DNA from: Flavobacterium luteum
GTDB taxonomy: Bacteria > Bacteroidota > Bacteroidia > Flavobacteriales > Flavobacteriaceae
Assembly (NCBI RefSeq): GCF_008806775.1
Contig: NZ_WAEM01000007.1
Location: 62,001 to 126,000 of the forward strand
DNA length: 64,000 nucleotides
Reading direction: 5' to 3'
In this document: one piece after another, positions 18,656-26,536 of the stretch
Numbering within the stretch: position 1 is the first letter of the stretch
Layout: each line of letters opens with the position of its first letter
The notes under the pieces: model-generated
Databases searched by the model: none
The model's input: only the letters and a program-made list of their open reading frames with translations
Told to the model about the DNA's origin: nothing
Position numbers and translations under genes: made by a program

Positions 18656-20578
18656 ATGCCGAAAATTAAATTAACTCAAGTTACAATTGATAAATATAAA
18701 AGTATTCAAAACCAACAAATTGTTGATATAGATAAAGATATAACTACCATAGTCGGGATGAATGAAGCAGGCAAAACTTCGTTTTTAACAGCAATTGCAA
18801 AAACAAACTATTTTACATCAGATAGTGATTTTGAATTTGATATTACTCAAGACTTTCCAAGAAATGAGCTTATTGATTTTCAACATAGTGAAGAAGATTG
18901 TAACATAATAAAATGTAAATATGAAATTTCAAATGAGTTTATAAACGAAATAGAAGCTGAATTCGGTAAAGATGTTTATGTAAATAAAGAGTTTAGCTAT
19001 ACTTGTCACTATAAAGCCAAATCGAATACTTTCGAAGGAATTTCAACTAATTTAAAAAAATATTTAGAATTAAAGGTTGACGGATATTCTTTGTCATTAG
19101 AAACAAAAAACTTAATTAGAAAAACCATTTCTTTAAAAGAGATTGAAAATATTGTAGGTTTAGCTGACGATGAAGATTTACTTGTATTTAAAAAAGATAT
19201 TAAAAAAATAGTTGATGGTGCATACCCTACTTGGGAGAATGAACTCTCTGGTTATATAGCACAGAAATGGATAAAACCTAATATGCCTAAATTTTGGTAT
19301 TTTGATGACTATTATCCTTTAAGTGGCAAAATAAACATAAATAAACTTATCAATCAACCGCCTACAAATGAAAGGGATAAAACTTCAAAGGCACTTTTTG
19401 AACTAGCTAGAATTAAACCAGAAGAAATATTAAATGCAACTGAACAGGAATATGAAAAATATATTGCACTATTAGAAGCTTCATCGAATAAGATAACAAA
19501 CGAGATATTTAAATATTGGTCAACAAATCAAAATCTTGATATAGAATTCAGAATAGAAAATACAACTGTTAATGGTACACCAGAAAAAATTCTTGATATC
19601 AGGGTAAAAAGCCAACGCCATAAAATTACATTGCCGTTAGATAGGAGAAGTAAAGGGTTTAATTGGTTCTTTTCATTTATTATTTGGTTCAGTAAAATTC
19701 AGGCTGACAAAAATTCAGATTATATTTTACTACTAGACGAACCAGGTTTAAATCTTCACGCTTCAGCCCAAGCTGATTTACTTCGTTTCTTTGACGACCT
19801 TTCTAAAAAGTATCAAATTATTTATACAACACATTCACCATTTATGGTTGAGACAGAACATTTAAATAGAGTTAGAACTTGTTTTGAAACTGACGGAGGA
19901 ACAGTTATTTCAGACACAATTCAAGAAAAAGATCCAAATACTTTATTTCCATTACAAGCAGCTTTAGGTTATGATATTGCACAAAACCTTTTTGTATCAA
20001 AGAACAATTTACTTGTTGAAGGACCTGCGGATTTAATATATTTAACTGTGCTTTCCACTATTCTTGAAACGGAAAAAAGAACTTGTTTGAAAGACAACAT
20101 TACAATTGTTCCAGTTGGGGGATTAGACAAAGTTTCGACATTCATATCTCTGTTAAGAGGATCAAAACTAAATGTTGCTTGTCTTCTAGATACATTTACT
20201 GACCAAAAAGGAAAACAAAAAGTTGATGATTTAATTAGACATAAAATAATAAAGGAAAAGCATATTCGCTTTTTTAATGAGTTTGCAGATAATGGAAAGG
20301 CAACTGCTGATATAGAGGATTTATTTGATAAAAAGGAATATATAAAATTATTTAATTCTGCTTTCGAAAATGAGTATGCAGAAATTAAATTAACAGAACT
20401 TGATGCTAATTTAGACACAATTCTTAAACAAATTAATAAGATAATTGGTAAAGATAGATTTAATCATTATCGTCCAGCTAATAAACTAAATCAATTGGGA
20501 GTTGATAAAAAGTATTTTTCGCCGAAAACATTGGATAAATTTGAAAAAATGTTTTTAGAAATAAATAAGTTATTCTAA
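18656..20578 (+). CDS. OLD-family ATP-dependent nuclease (AAA ATPase + TOPRIM)
   Basis: Protein of 640 aa. The N-terminal SMC/ABC-type ATPase has Walker A GMNEAGKTS at residues 34-42 and Walker B ILLLDEPGLNLHA at about 356-368, followed by the H-loop region YTTHSPFMVE. The C-terminal TOPRIM nuclease has LVEGPADLIYL at about 451-461, LLD with D512, and ADIEDLFD near 550. This order is that of OLD nucleases. No UvrD-like GajB partner follows, so it would be a class 1 (stand-alone) OLD protein. These act in phage defence and DNA degradation. It has its own upstream gap and is followed by a strong hairpin, so it is a separate unit from the restriction operon. Confidence 0.88.
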   Translation: MPKIKLTQVTIDKYKSIQNQQIVDIDKDITTIVGMNEAGKTSFLTAIAKTNYFTSDSDFEFDITQDFPRNELIDFQHSEEDCNIIKCKYEISNEFINEIEAEFGKDVYVNKEFSYTCHYKAKSNTFEGISTNLKKYLELKVDGYSLSLETKNLIRKTISLKEIENIVGLADDEDLLVFKKDIKKIVDGAYPTWENELSGYIAQKWIKPNMPKFWYFDDYYPLSGKININKLINQPPTNERDKTSKALFELARIKPEEILNATEQEYEKYIALLEASSNKITNEIFKYWSTNQNLDIEFRIENTTVNGTPEKILDIRVKSQRHKITLPLDRRSKGFNWFFSFIIWFSKIQADKNSDYILLLDEPGLNLHASAQADLLRFFDDLSKKYQIIYTTHSPFMVETEHLNRVRTCFETDGGTVISDTIQEKDPNTLFPLQAALGYDIAQNLFVSKNNLLVEGPADLIYLTVLSTILETEKRTCLKDNITIVPVGGLDKVSTFISLLRGSKLNVACLLDTFTDQKGKQKVDDLIRHKIIKEKHIRFFNEFADNGKATADIEDLFDKKEYIKLFNSAFENEYAEIKLTELDANLDTILKQINKIIGKDRFNHYRPANKLNQLGVDKKYFSPKTLDKFEKMFLEINKLF

Positions 20579-20621
20579 AATGATAATTTGATAAGATGCC
20601 TTCCTTTCTAATTTTAATATA

Positions 20622-20661
20622 TGATTACTGATTTTATACTTATTTATAAAATCAGTAATCA
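20622..20661 (+). terminator. 17-bp perfect hairpin after the OLD-family gene
   Basis: GATTACTGATTTTATA (20623-20638) pairs with its exact complement at 20645-20660, plus one more pair outside; loop of 6 nt. It lies 44 bp after the stop. It may end transcription; it is also the first of the serial hairpins described next. Confidence 0.7.
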
Positions 20662-20690
20662 ATTTTTAAATTAAACTACCAAAAATTCGG

Positions 20691-21955
20691 TTGTAAAAGA
20701 ACGTTTTACAATTCAAAGGGCACTCCTTTGCCAACGCTCCAAAAAAAATTACTGTCACAGTTTTTGAAACAAAAACACGTACGCTTCGCAACTTGTGCCA
20801 GTAATTTTTTTCCCCAAGCTGTGTTACATAATTGAGTATTATAGTTCATTGCAAAGCTTTTATATTGTTTTTTTGGTTTTTGCAATGAAGCTATAATATC
20901 ATTTATGTAAAACAGCCGCCACACCCACCGCGCTTGCCAGTGGCTCCAGGACAACTTTTTTCATTGCTCCCTCGCTCCTGCCGGCAATAAAAAAAACCGT
21001 CCTTCGCCACTGTCTTCAAGAACCTTCACTATTTCATTGGAAATTTTACTGTTGTACTTACTTTCAAGAACGTTTACGGTAAATATTTTTAGCAACTTTG
21101 TGTTTAAAGCGGTAAGTATTTCCATTGCTTTTGTGAGTGCTACATTTCCAAAACAACCATATTCATAAATCATAATTTTCAATTCATAATTACGTTTTGG
21201 CACCCACAAAATCAAAAGAAGCCAGCAAGAGTATCGTTTTTTTATTTGCCAGAAAAACCAAAGTAATTGCTTCAGCGGAAAAGCCGATGCCATACCGTTC
21301 CTAATAATAAGTAGTACAAGCTTGAAGCATTATCTTTCTTTCAAGTCTATGGCATCGACTTTTCCACAAAAGCAATCAGAAACATCCCAGTCAGCAAATA
21401 AAAAAATGATACACTTGCTCTGAGCTGCTGCCAACGCACTACGAAAGTTTTTTCATTGTTTTTTGAAGATGCTTTATTTTTCCATAACCACACTCCGACT
21501 GAATACTAAAACCGGTTTACTGAACACTATTCAAGCATCCTCAAAAATCAAATAATAGAAGGAAGAGTATCAATTTTTCAGAGGGATAAAGCACACTCTC
21601 TTTTTTATCAAATTCAGCCATCCATCTACAAAAAATTGATACACTTCCAAGACGCTATATCTTCCAAATCAACTCCCACTCCATCAGATTCAATCCGATT
21701 AAACAAGAATATTTGATTTGGATATTCAAAATAAAAAATAAAAAAAAAGAGAGCAAAGGTAAGTTCCAGGTTTACAAAAAAGCAAGTTCAAGCCTTTCAG
21801 GTTTTTGAAAAAATCTCCACCCATAACGGTTCGCAACAACACTCATCTCCGACATCACGCCCACTCTCCCGCTGATGTATCGGGTAGTATTTTTTCAAAA
21901 AAACTTGCTTTTTTGAAACCTTACACTTGAAAGAACGGCTTTCTTTTTTTCTTTT
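20691..21955. repeat. Serial long-hairpin locus (about 1.3 kb)
   Basis: At least eight consecutive inverted repeats fill this gap. Arms: 20691-20698/20704-20711; 20714-20719/20725-20730; 20742-20759/20794-20811 (17 of 18); 20818-20855/20878-20916 (about 35 of 38 with small bulges); 20938-20952/20999-21012; 21266-21294/21348-21376 (25 of 29, with a second hairpin in its loop); 21460-21474/21533-21547 (14 of 15); 21567-21578/21631-21642 (perfect); and 21742-21814/21889-21955 (imperfect, including a perfect 13-bp block 21802-21814/21889-21901). No transposase or reverse transcriptase is encoded next to it. Possible readings: folded RNAs, a transfer origin or single-strand DNA structure, or decayed elements. 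Function unknown. Confidence 0.7.
20961..21173 (-). CDS. Doubtful 70-aa frame inside the hairpin locus
   Basis: A minus-strand frame with protein-like composition (starting MIYEYGCFGNVALTKAMEIL) lies between two hairpins; the open frame extends upstream to 21293 with a hydrophobic, less credible N-terminus. No domain is recognised. It may be a chance frame in a structured RNA region. Confidence 0.25.
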   Translation of the reverse strand: MIYEYGCFGNVALTKAMEILTALNTKLLKIFTVNVLESKYNSKISNEIVKVLEDSGEGRFFLLPAGAREQ

Positions 21956-22062
21956 TTTTCTTTTGAAAAATTTAATGGGCGGAGCGTAGCGAGGCGCATT
22001 GGTCTTTCAAATGAAATCCTGCGGAAAATTGAAAATCTAACCCATTTTTAAAGCCGAATGTT

Positions 22063-22485
22063 ATGCTGAATTTTATCATTAAGACCCACCGAGTTGGAAC
22101 AATTTACACAAAACCCCATTTATTTGTACTTAACAAGGGGATGAACAGCGGGAAGCCACAAAAAACGCCATTTACGAACAGTTTTGTTATCATTTTTCAA
22201 AACGAGGATGATTGCGAAAGCCTTTTTTTTATTGCTTATAGTTTATGGCAAACAAAATTCTGGCATCAGTTTTTAGTAGGTTCGGTTATTCCGTTTTTGC
22301 GCCTTCCAGATTTCAAAAAGGAATTCAATCCACAAGCCAGTTTGTTGATGGTGGAACACGAGCAGCACCAAAAAAATGTTGCAGCTCTCAAACTTCTGGA
22401 GAAAAAAGAAAAACAATACAAAGAGGATATGCTACTCATAAATGACCTCCGCAGAGCCATTTTATACCGCTATTGCAGAAAATAA
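22063..22485 (+). CDS. Conserved hypothetical protein (resembles DUF6943)
   Basis: Small 140-aa soluble protein. The pattern LNKGMNSGKPQ, TNSFVIIF, SLWQTKFWHQFLVGSVIPFLR and a helical C-terminus recalls the DUF6943 family of Bacteroidetes as I remember it; the assignment is from memory. No enzyme motif is seen. It stands alone downstream of the hairpin locus and is followed by a terminator. Function unknown. Confidence 0.65.
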   Translation: MLNFIIKTHRVGTIYTKPHLFVLNKGMNSGKPQKTPFTNSFVIIFQNEDDCESLFFIAYSLWQTKFWHQFLVGSVIPFLRLPDFKKEFNPQASLLMVEHEQHQKNVAALKLLEKKEKQYKEDMLLINDLRRAILYRYCRK

Positions 22486-22496
22486 TACAATCCTGG

Positions 22497-22528
22497 TCCA
22501 ACTGGACTAGGATTGTTTGCGCCTCATT
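22497..22528 (+). terminator. Terminator hairpin after the DUF6943-like gene
   Basis: ACAATCCT and GTCC on the left pair with GGAC and AGGATTGT on the right (22497-22510 and 22514-22526), interrupted by one mismatch; it starts 12 bp after the stop codon. Confidence 0.7.
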
Positions 22529-22626
22529 CCCAAGCAAACCAACGCATAAAAGCAATATGATTGCCCCACTTAAATAAATCGAAGTAAAGCAAAGCAATTG
22601 CCTTTTATTAACTGCTAAAAATCAAA

Positions 22627-22649
22627 AAAGCCCCGTATTACGGAGCTTA
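22627..22649 (-). terminator. Terminator of the leftward phage-like cluster
   Basis: Stem AAGCCCCGT/ACGGAGCTT (22628-22636 and 22640-22648) with one mismatch and an A run to the left, which reads as a T run on the minus strand; just downstream of the 22671-22913 gene. Confidence 0.65.
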
Positions 22650-22670
22650 TGTTGCTATTTTGAAAAGTAT

Positions 22671-22913
22671 TTATTTAACTGGTTCCGGCTCTTCTTCGGA
22701 TTTTACAGCGGTTTGAGAAACCACCGAAATAATACTACCGCCCAGAACCAAGTAACCCGCTGCACTTACTAATCCAACAGGCAAGGCAACAGGAGAAGCG
22801 ATGATTGTTCCGCCAACAGTTGCCAAAGCAATTCCAACAGTACGAAGAATTCTAAACCATTTTGGAGTTGGTGCCAAGGCTCTTTCCACGACATTCATAT
22901 TTCTATTTTTCAT
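22671..22913 (-). CDS. Small membrane protein, holin-like
   Basis: 80 aa with a basic N-terminus (to about residue 25), two hydrophobic stretches (RTVGIALATVGGTIIASP and ALPVGLVSAAGYLVLGGSIISVV) and an acidic tail. Two short membrane helices with charged ends fit a holin-like or membrane-inserting peptide. It overlaps the next upstream gene by 11 bp and belongs to a leftward unit with a TM/coiled-coil protein and DUF5675. Function inferred from shape and context only. Confidence 0.6.
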   Translation of the reverse strand: MKNRNMNVVERALAPTPKWFRILRTVGIALATVGGTIIASPVALPVGLVSAAGYLVLGGSIISVVSQTAVKSEEEPEPVK

Positions 22914-23166
22914 AATCTTGATTTTTATAAATTGATAGTTCTAAATTGTGTACTCTTTTTTCGATGTATTCTACTTTCTGGTTGAGTAAATCATTACCAC
23001 TTTTGAACTCGGTTTTGATGATTAAAGCCATTGTTTTAACTTCAATTAAGTCTTTTTCCATACTCTTGAAATCGGTGTGTAATTGCTTGATAAAATAAGC
23101 CACAACCGATAGTAACAAGGTGATAAGTGTTCCAAAAAGTGTAGCGATGATGTTGATATTTTCCAT
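22903..23166 (-). CDS. Small protein with one membrane helix and coiled coil (phage XhlA-like)
   Basis: 87 aa. Residues about 5-25 form one membrane helix (IIATLFGTLITLLLSVVAYFI); the rest is a charged amphipathic coil (LHTDFKSMEKDLIEVK ... KVEYIEKRVHNLEL). The same plan is seen in small lysis or haemolysin-type proteins of prophages (XhlA-like). It overlaps the downstream small membrane gene and lies 12 bp after DUF5675, so the three are co-transcribed. Confidence 0.6.
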   Translation of the reverse strand: MENINIIATLFGTLITLLLSVVAYFIKQLHTDFKSMEKDLIEVKTMALIIKTEFKSGNDLLNQKVEYIEKRVHNLELSIYKNQDYEK

Positions 23167-23178
23167 TTTTTGGGCTTT

Positions 23179-23631
23179 TTAGAATTGAAAATTATTTTCA
23201 ATAGTTATTTTGTTGTTTTCAACTTTTGCTAGTGCTGCCAATTTTGGATAAACCATTTTGTAAGCTGCAACACTTTGAGTAACTTGAAAATTGCCATCAA
23301 CAAACTGGAAACCAAAACCACAAAGCGGACACCCAGCAGTTTCTTTGATGGTGTTTCCGGTATGGATATACACAAAACTGAAGTTGGGTAAACCGGTAAT
23401 CTCAATCATTCCTTCGTGCAGCTTTCCAAATGCTTTTTTGTAATCCACATTTTTAGCTCCCCAAGTGTTCAACTTCAAACTAAAATCACCTTTTGGAATG
23501 GCAGTTTGAGAAGCTATTTTCACTTCTCTAATTTTATCCTCCAACAAATAACATTGAAATATGCCATTAATGTACAACTGGCTCAATGTGCTTTCTTTGC
23601 CCTGTGCTACTCTTATTATTTTACTTTCCAT
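23179..23631 (-). CDS. DUF5675 family protein
   Basis: 150-aa soluble protein with the DUF5675 pattern: an N-terminal beta region (STLSQLYINGIFQCYLLED), IPKGDFSLKLNTWG, then MIEITGLPNFSFVYIHTGNT and the end-block TAGCPLCG. The His and Cys residues in HTGNT and GCPLCG recall L,D-transpeptidase-like active sites, but catalysis is not established. In Bacteroidetes the family is found in phage-derived clusters, which fits its two holin-like neighbours here. Confidence 0.8.
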   Translation of the reverse strand: MESKIIRVAQGKESTLSQLYINGIFQCYLLEDKIREVKIASQTAIPKGDFSLKLNTWGAKNVDYKKAFGKLHEGMIEITGLPNFSFVYIHTGNTIKETAGCPLCGFGFQFVDGNFQVTQSVAAYKMVYPKLAALAKVENNKITIENNFQF

Positions 23632-23658
23632 TATTGTGATAGATTTGAGTTAAAATGA

Positions 23659-23690
23659 AAAATCCCTCGTTTGTGGCGAGGGATTTTTTG
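23659..23690. terminator. Bidirectional terminator between the MARQKG-type gene and DUF5675
   Basis: AATCCCTCG/CGAGGGATT (23661-23669 and 23677-23685) with a 7-nt loop, flanked by an A run on the left and a T run on the right. It lies after the stop of the MARQKG-type gene and before the DUF5675 start. Confidence 0.8.
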
Positions 23691-23699
23691 GATTTTTTT

Positions 23700-24503
23700 C
23701 TAAAAAGCATCCTCGATTTTCAAGCAGTTCCCACTGGAGAACAAGTAATAGTTCCCTCCAACTTGTTGGTAAAACTCAATTCCAATACACTGCAAAACCG
23801 TTGTGCTTATCGTTGGTAGCACTCCACCTGGTAAAGTGACAGTAATTGTAGTGGCAGGAAGTATATCAAACAAATCCAAGTAGTTACTATATTGAATATC
23901 GCTTACCTCATTCAATTCAGCATCCATAGGATCATAACTGTTTGTGGTTCCGTTGTATTCAAAATCACTCACAACTGAAAGGGAACAAATCAAACGGAAA
24001 TGTGTTGCCCCAGATGGGGGATTAACCAAATTCGCTGGATTAAATGAATCAAGTACAAACTCACCACTTTCTCTGTCAACTGTATGAGTCAAGGTGTAAG
24101 GAGCGTTGAAAACCCCATTGAAAGAAACGTTTTTGTCAAACTCAAAGCCTTTCAAGTGACTACGTTGAGTAGAGATTTCTATTTTACGATACCCCCTAGC
24201 TTCGGATTGGTCTTCAAGGTTGATTTTCTTCATAATTGAAGTTAATCTTCCAGTTACTTGGCTGTCGGCCATTTGTTTCATTACTTGAGACAAACCAGTT
24301 CGAACAGATTTCCCGGCTTTGGCACAAGCGCCAAATTCGTTCATATTCTCACGAGTTCTCTCAAATTCAGGAGCAGTCAACACTTGGTCGCCAGTTGGTC
24401 CACCAATCATTCCAGCGAAGTAGCCTTCCTGTCCTTTAATTTTGAAGTGTCGGATATCTCCAAGAGTTCCAACATACTTAATAACACCTTTTTGTCTTGC
24501 CAT
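23700..24503 (-). CDS. Conserved MARQKG-type Bacteroidetes protein of unknown function
   Basis: 267-aa protein beginning MARQKGVIKYVGTLGDI, followed by FERTRENMNEFGACAKAGKSVRTGL. This N-terminal plan is shared by a widespread Bacteroidetes family of unknown function that I know from memory. The C-terminal half is beta-rich. No signal peptide. I chose the ATG at 24503; the frame is open to 24551 but the extra residues do not fit the family. A terminator separates it from DUF5675, so it has its own transcript. A structural phage-like role is possible but not shown. Confidence 0.65.
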   Translation of the reverse strand: MARQKGVIKYVGTLGDIRHFKIKGQEGYFAGMIGGPTGDQVLTAPEFERTRENMNEFGACAKAGKSVRTGLSQVMKQMADSQVTGRLTSIMKKINLEDQSEARGYRKIEISTQRSHLKGFEFDKNVSFNGVFNAPYTLTHTVDRESGEFVLDSFNPANLVNPPSGATHFRLICSLSVVSDFEYNGTTNSYDPMDAELNEVSDIQYSNYLDLFDILPATTITVTLPGGVLPTISTTVLQCIGIEFYQQVGGNYYLFSSGNCLKIEDAF

Positions 24504-24600
24504 TTTTTTAAGATTTAAAAAGTTAATAATTAGATTAAATTCATAAGACAAATTTCAATGATTATCTTTGATTATCAATAACTTAAATAACTGTAAATCA

Positions 24601-25092
24601 ATGCAATACAACGCAAAAGCACCGTACATAGTGGAAACCCATTGGCAAATTGAAGAAGTCCTTGACGGCGATAGCATCATCATTAGCCATCGTTTCACTA
24701 ATTTGAAAAAAGAAATCCGTCTTTATGGTTTGGATGCACCAGAAGTAAAGATTAACAGAAAGATGAAAGAGGACGAAGAGAAAAGCAGTTTACCTGCTCA
24801 ATTATTACTCCAATTTGGTTTGCAATCCTTGCTCTACGTTTTGTCGGTTGCACCGCCAAAAACGGTTGTAACTATCATCACTGAACAGGAGAATTATTAC
24901 GACTACTGGAACAGACAATTAGGATATGTAATTTTGCCTGGTGGATTATGCTTAAATGAATTACTTTTACAAAATGGGTATGCTAAAGCAACCCAACACT
25001 ATTATTGTGGCAAGCTAGCAGAGTATCAAGCGATGAACCGCCAAGCGCAGCTTAATAATATTGGGATCTATAGTCAAGTAAAAGTATTCTGA
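24601..25092 (+). CDS. Thermonuclease (SNase-like) family protein
   Basis: 163-aa protein with the staphylococcal-nuclease fold: VLDGDSIII (about 21-29), IRLYGLDAPEVK with the catalytic Arg and Asp (about 40-51), a later YDYWNRQLGYV (second active-site Arg region) and LNELLLQNGYAKA. It would cleave DNA or RNA in a calcium-dependent manner. No signal peptide is seen, so it may act inside the cell. It is the last gene before the right-hand GTTGTAC repeats, and divergent from the MARQKG-type gene. Confidence 0.85.
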   Translation: MQYNAKAPYIVETHWQIEEVLDGDSIIISHRFTNLKKEIRLYGLDAPEVKINRKMKEDEEKSSLPAQLLLQFGLQSLLYVLSVAPPKTVVTIITEQENYYDYWNRQLGYVILPGGLCLNELLLQNGYAKATQHYYCGKLAEYQAMNRQAQLNNIGIYSQVKVF

Positions 25093-25095
25093 TTT

Positions 25096-25113
25096 GTTGT
25101 ACTTATGTTGTAC
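25096..25113 (+). repeat. Paired GTTGTAC repeats, right side of island
   Basis: GTTGTAC at 25096-25102 and 25107-25113, same orientation and near-same spacing as the pair at 52-70 in front of the integrase. It lies just after the thermonuclease stop and before the first cassette-like unit, so it may mark the right end of the integrated island. Confidence 0.4.
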
Positions 25114-25234
25114 TATAGGGTTTTAAAAATTAGAGAGTATCAATAAATACAACTCCTTACAGGCGTTAAGAAGATATATACAAGTTAGCCGTCAGTTTGG
25201 CGGAACGAAAAAGAGAAATTTAAATAAAAAAATT

Positions 25235-25519
25235 ATGGAAATAGAAAAAAAGAATTTATTTAAAAAAGCATTTGCAATTGCATTTTTTTTCTCAATAATT
25301 GGAGCCTTATTGAAAATTAATCACACGGAAAACTCATCTGTTTTTCTAATTATTGGAATAATTTCAACTTTAATCTATATTATTATTGGAATTTACGAAG
25401 TGAATAATTCAACAAGAATAAAAAGTTCTGAAAAAGTAATGTGGACAATCGGATTTATAACGTTTAGTTTTTTTGTTGGTGTATATTATTTTATGAGCGG
25501 AAGAAAAAACATAGTTTAG
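25235..25519 (+). CDS. Small integral membrane protein (GldL-like motif)
   Basis: 94 aa with three membrane segments (about 10-28, 34-54, 68-88). The piece IIGALLKINH followed by VFLIIGIISTLIYIIIGIYEV resembles the two-helix hairpin of GldL-type proteins, but it is far shorter than GldL. It starts about 50 bp after a GTTAGCC motif (25184) and is followed by DUF2007 and the first attC-like repeat, so it would be the first gene of a cassette. Function unknown. Confidence 0.65.
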   Translation: MEIEKKNLFKKAFAIAFFFSIIGALLKINHTENSSVFLIIGIISTLIYIIIGIYEVNNSTRIKSSEKVMWTIGFITFSFFVGVYYFMSGRKNIV

Positions 25520-25566
25520 AAAAAACAACAGAACTTTGAAATTATAAGTTGTGAAAATTAAAATTT

Positions 25567-25818
25567 ATGATAAATATATTTAGTGGAATATTTAGCGAAA
25601 CGATGAATGTCAAAAACTTATTAGAAAACATAAATATCGAGGTATTTACGCAAAATGAGAATATGGCAAATATTGAACCTTGGGCTATAAGTTCTGGAGG
25701 ATTTAATCCAGTAATATTAAAAGTGAAAGATGAAGATTTTGAGAAAGCAAAAAAATTAATTGAGGATTACCAAAGCGGAAATCTAAACATTGAAATTGAA
25801 GAAACTGATAATAAATAA
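25567..25818 (+). CDS. DUF2007 (putative signal-transducing) protein
   Basis: 83-aa protein with the DUF2007 pattern: IFSGIFSETMNVKNLLENINIEVF at the start, a central SSGGFNPVILKV and a C-terminal helix DFEKAKKLIEDYQ. This ferredoxin-like, PII-like fold is of unknown function. It ends 10 bp before the first attC-like repeat. Its companion is the membrane protein 47 bp upstream. Confidence 0.8.
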   Translation: MINIFSGIFSETMNVKNLLENINIEVFTQNENMANIEPWAISSGGFNPVILKVKDEDFEKAKKLIEDYQSGNLNIEIEETDNK

Positions 25819-25828
25819 AAAACCGAAC

Positions 25829-25962
25829 GGCTAACAGCAGTTTGGCAATATGTCGGGTTTTTGGCTTAATTTGAAGTTGGTTTTGTACTTGCAAAGTCAG
25901 TGTTTAACCGAAAGTCTAGGCTTCCTTAATCCGCCACATCGCCAAGCTGCGGGACGTTATGC
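25829..25962 (+). repeat. attC-like structured repeat A
   Basis: 134 bp that starts GGCTAAC and ends GTTATGC. GCAGTTTGGC (25837-25846) pairs with GCCAAGCTGC (25941-25950), one G-T wobble, and the arms continue inward (ATGTC.GGGTTT with AATCCGCCACAT). The inside carries a 31-nt segment (25861-25891) also present in repeat B. The TAAC...GTTA ends with imperfectly paired arms are the plan of integron attC sites; the sequence is not a classic attC, so the name is by structure. Confidence 0.6.
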
Positions 25963-25993
25963 GACATGTTACTTGAAAATCGGAATAAACAAC

Positions 25994-26524
25994 ATGAAAA
26001 ACTTACCATCTATAATTCTTATTATCTCGATTGTTTTGACATCGTGTGAAGATTCAATGCCTGTTATCAACAAAGAATATAAACTTCAATATGATAGAAA
26101 TAGTGACATTTATTTGATTAAAATTAAGAATGAAGAGACACTTATACAAGGACATATCATGTTTTATGGTTACAACAAAAATTTCATCATTGCTCAACAA
26201 AAATTTCAACAAAATATTACAGAAGCAAATCTAGCAAATAACTATAATGATCGTCGAAAAGCTGTTTTTGAAAGTAATTTATCTGCATACTATATTTTTA
26301 AAATTGATACTGACAGTGTTTTTGGACCTTTTGATAAACAGGAATATTTAAGTGTACGAGAAAGGCTTAATATACCATCCATTTTAAAATTTAATCATTC
26401 CACTCTTTCACATTATACAAATGGACAACGTAAAGATGTTGGTTATAAAATCATGGATGAAGATGTGATTGACATTAAAAATTTGAAAGGTAACGAAAGT
26501 GTAAATTCTATTTTTAACGAATAG
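25994..26524 (+). CDS. Putative lipoprotein in a cassette-like unit
   Basis: 176 aa with a lipoprotein signal peptide: MKNLPSIILIISIVLTSC, Cys at residue 18. The mature part has no recognised domain. It begins 32 bp after the GTTATGC end of repeat A and stops 12 bp before the start of repeat B, so it is the only gene of its unit. I rejected a longer frame starting at 25850 because it would translate through the repeat. Function unknown; it is probably envelope-anchored. Confidence 0.7.
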   Translation: MKNLPSIILIISIVLTSCEDSMPVINKEYKLQYDRNSDIYLIKIKNEETLIQGHIMFYGYNKNFIIAQQKFQQNITEANLANNYNDRRKAVFESNLSAYYIFKIDTDSVFGPFDKQEYLSVRERLNIPSILKFNHSTLSHYTNGQRKDVGYKIMDEDVIDIKNLKGNESVNSIFNE

Positions 26525-26536
26525 AAAAACACGATC

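Noticed and set aside
20691..21955. CRISPR array or retron in the hairpin locus
   Set aside because: The repeats differ in sequence and spacing, and there is no Cas gene and no reverse transcriptase in the window.
1..25200. Full conjugative element (ICE)
   Set aside because: No relaxase, coupling protein or Tra genes were seen; only an integrase and a VapE-type helicase, so at most an integrative or mobilizable island.
25850..25993. Longer N-terminus for the lipoprotein
   Set aside because: It would read through the attC-like repeat and lacks a signal peptide; the ATG at 25994 gives a proper lipoprotein signal.
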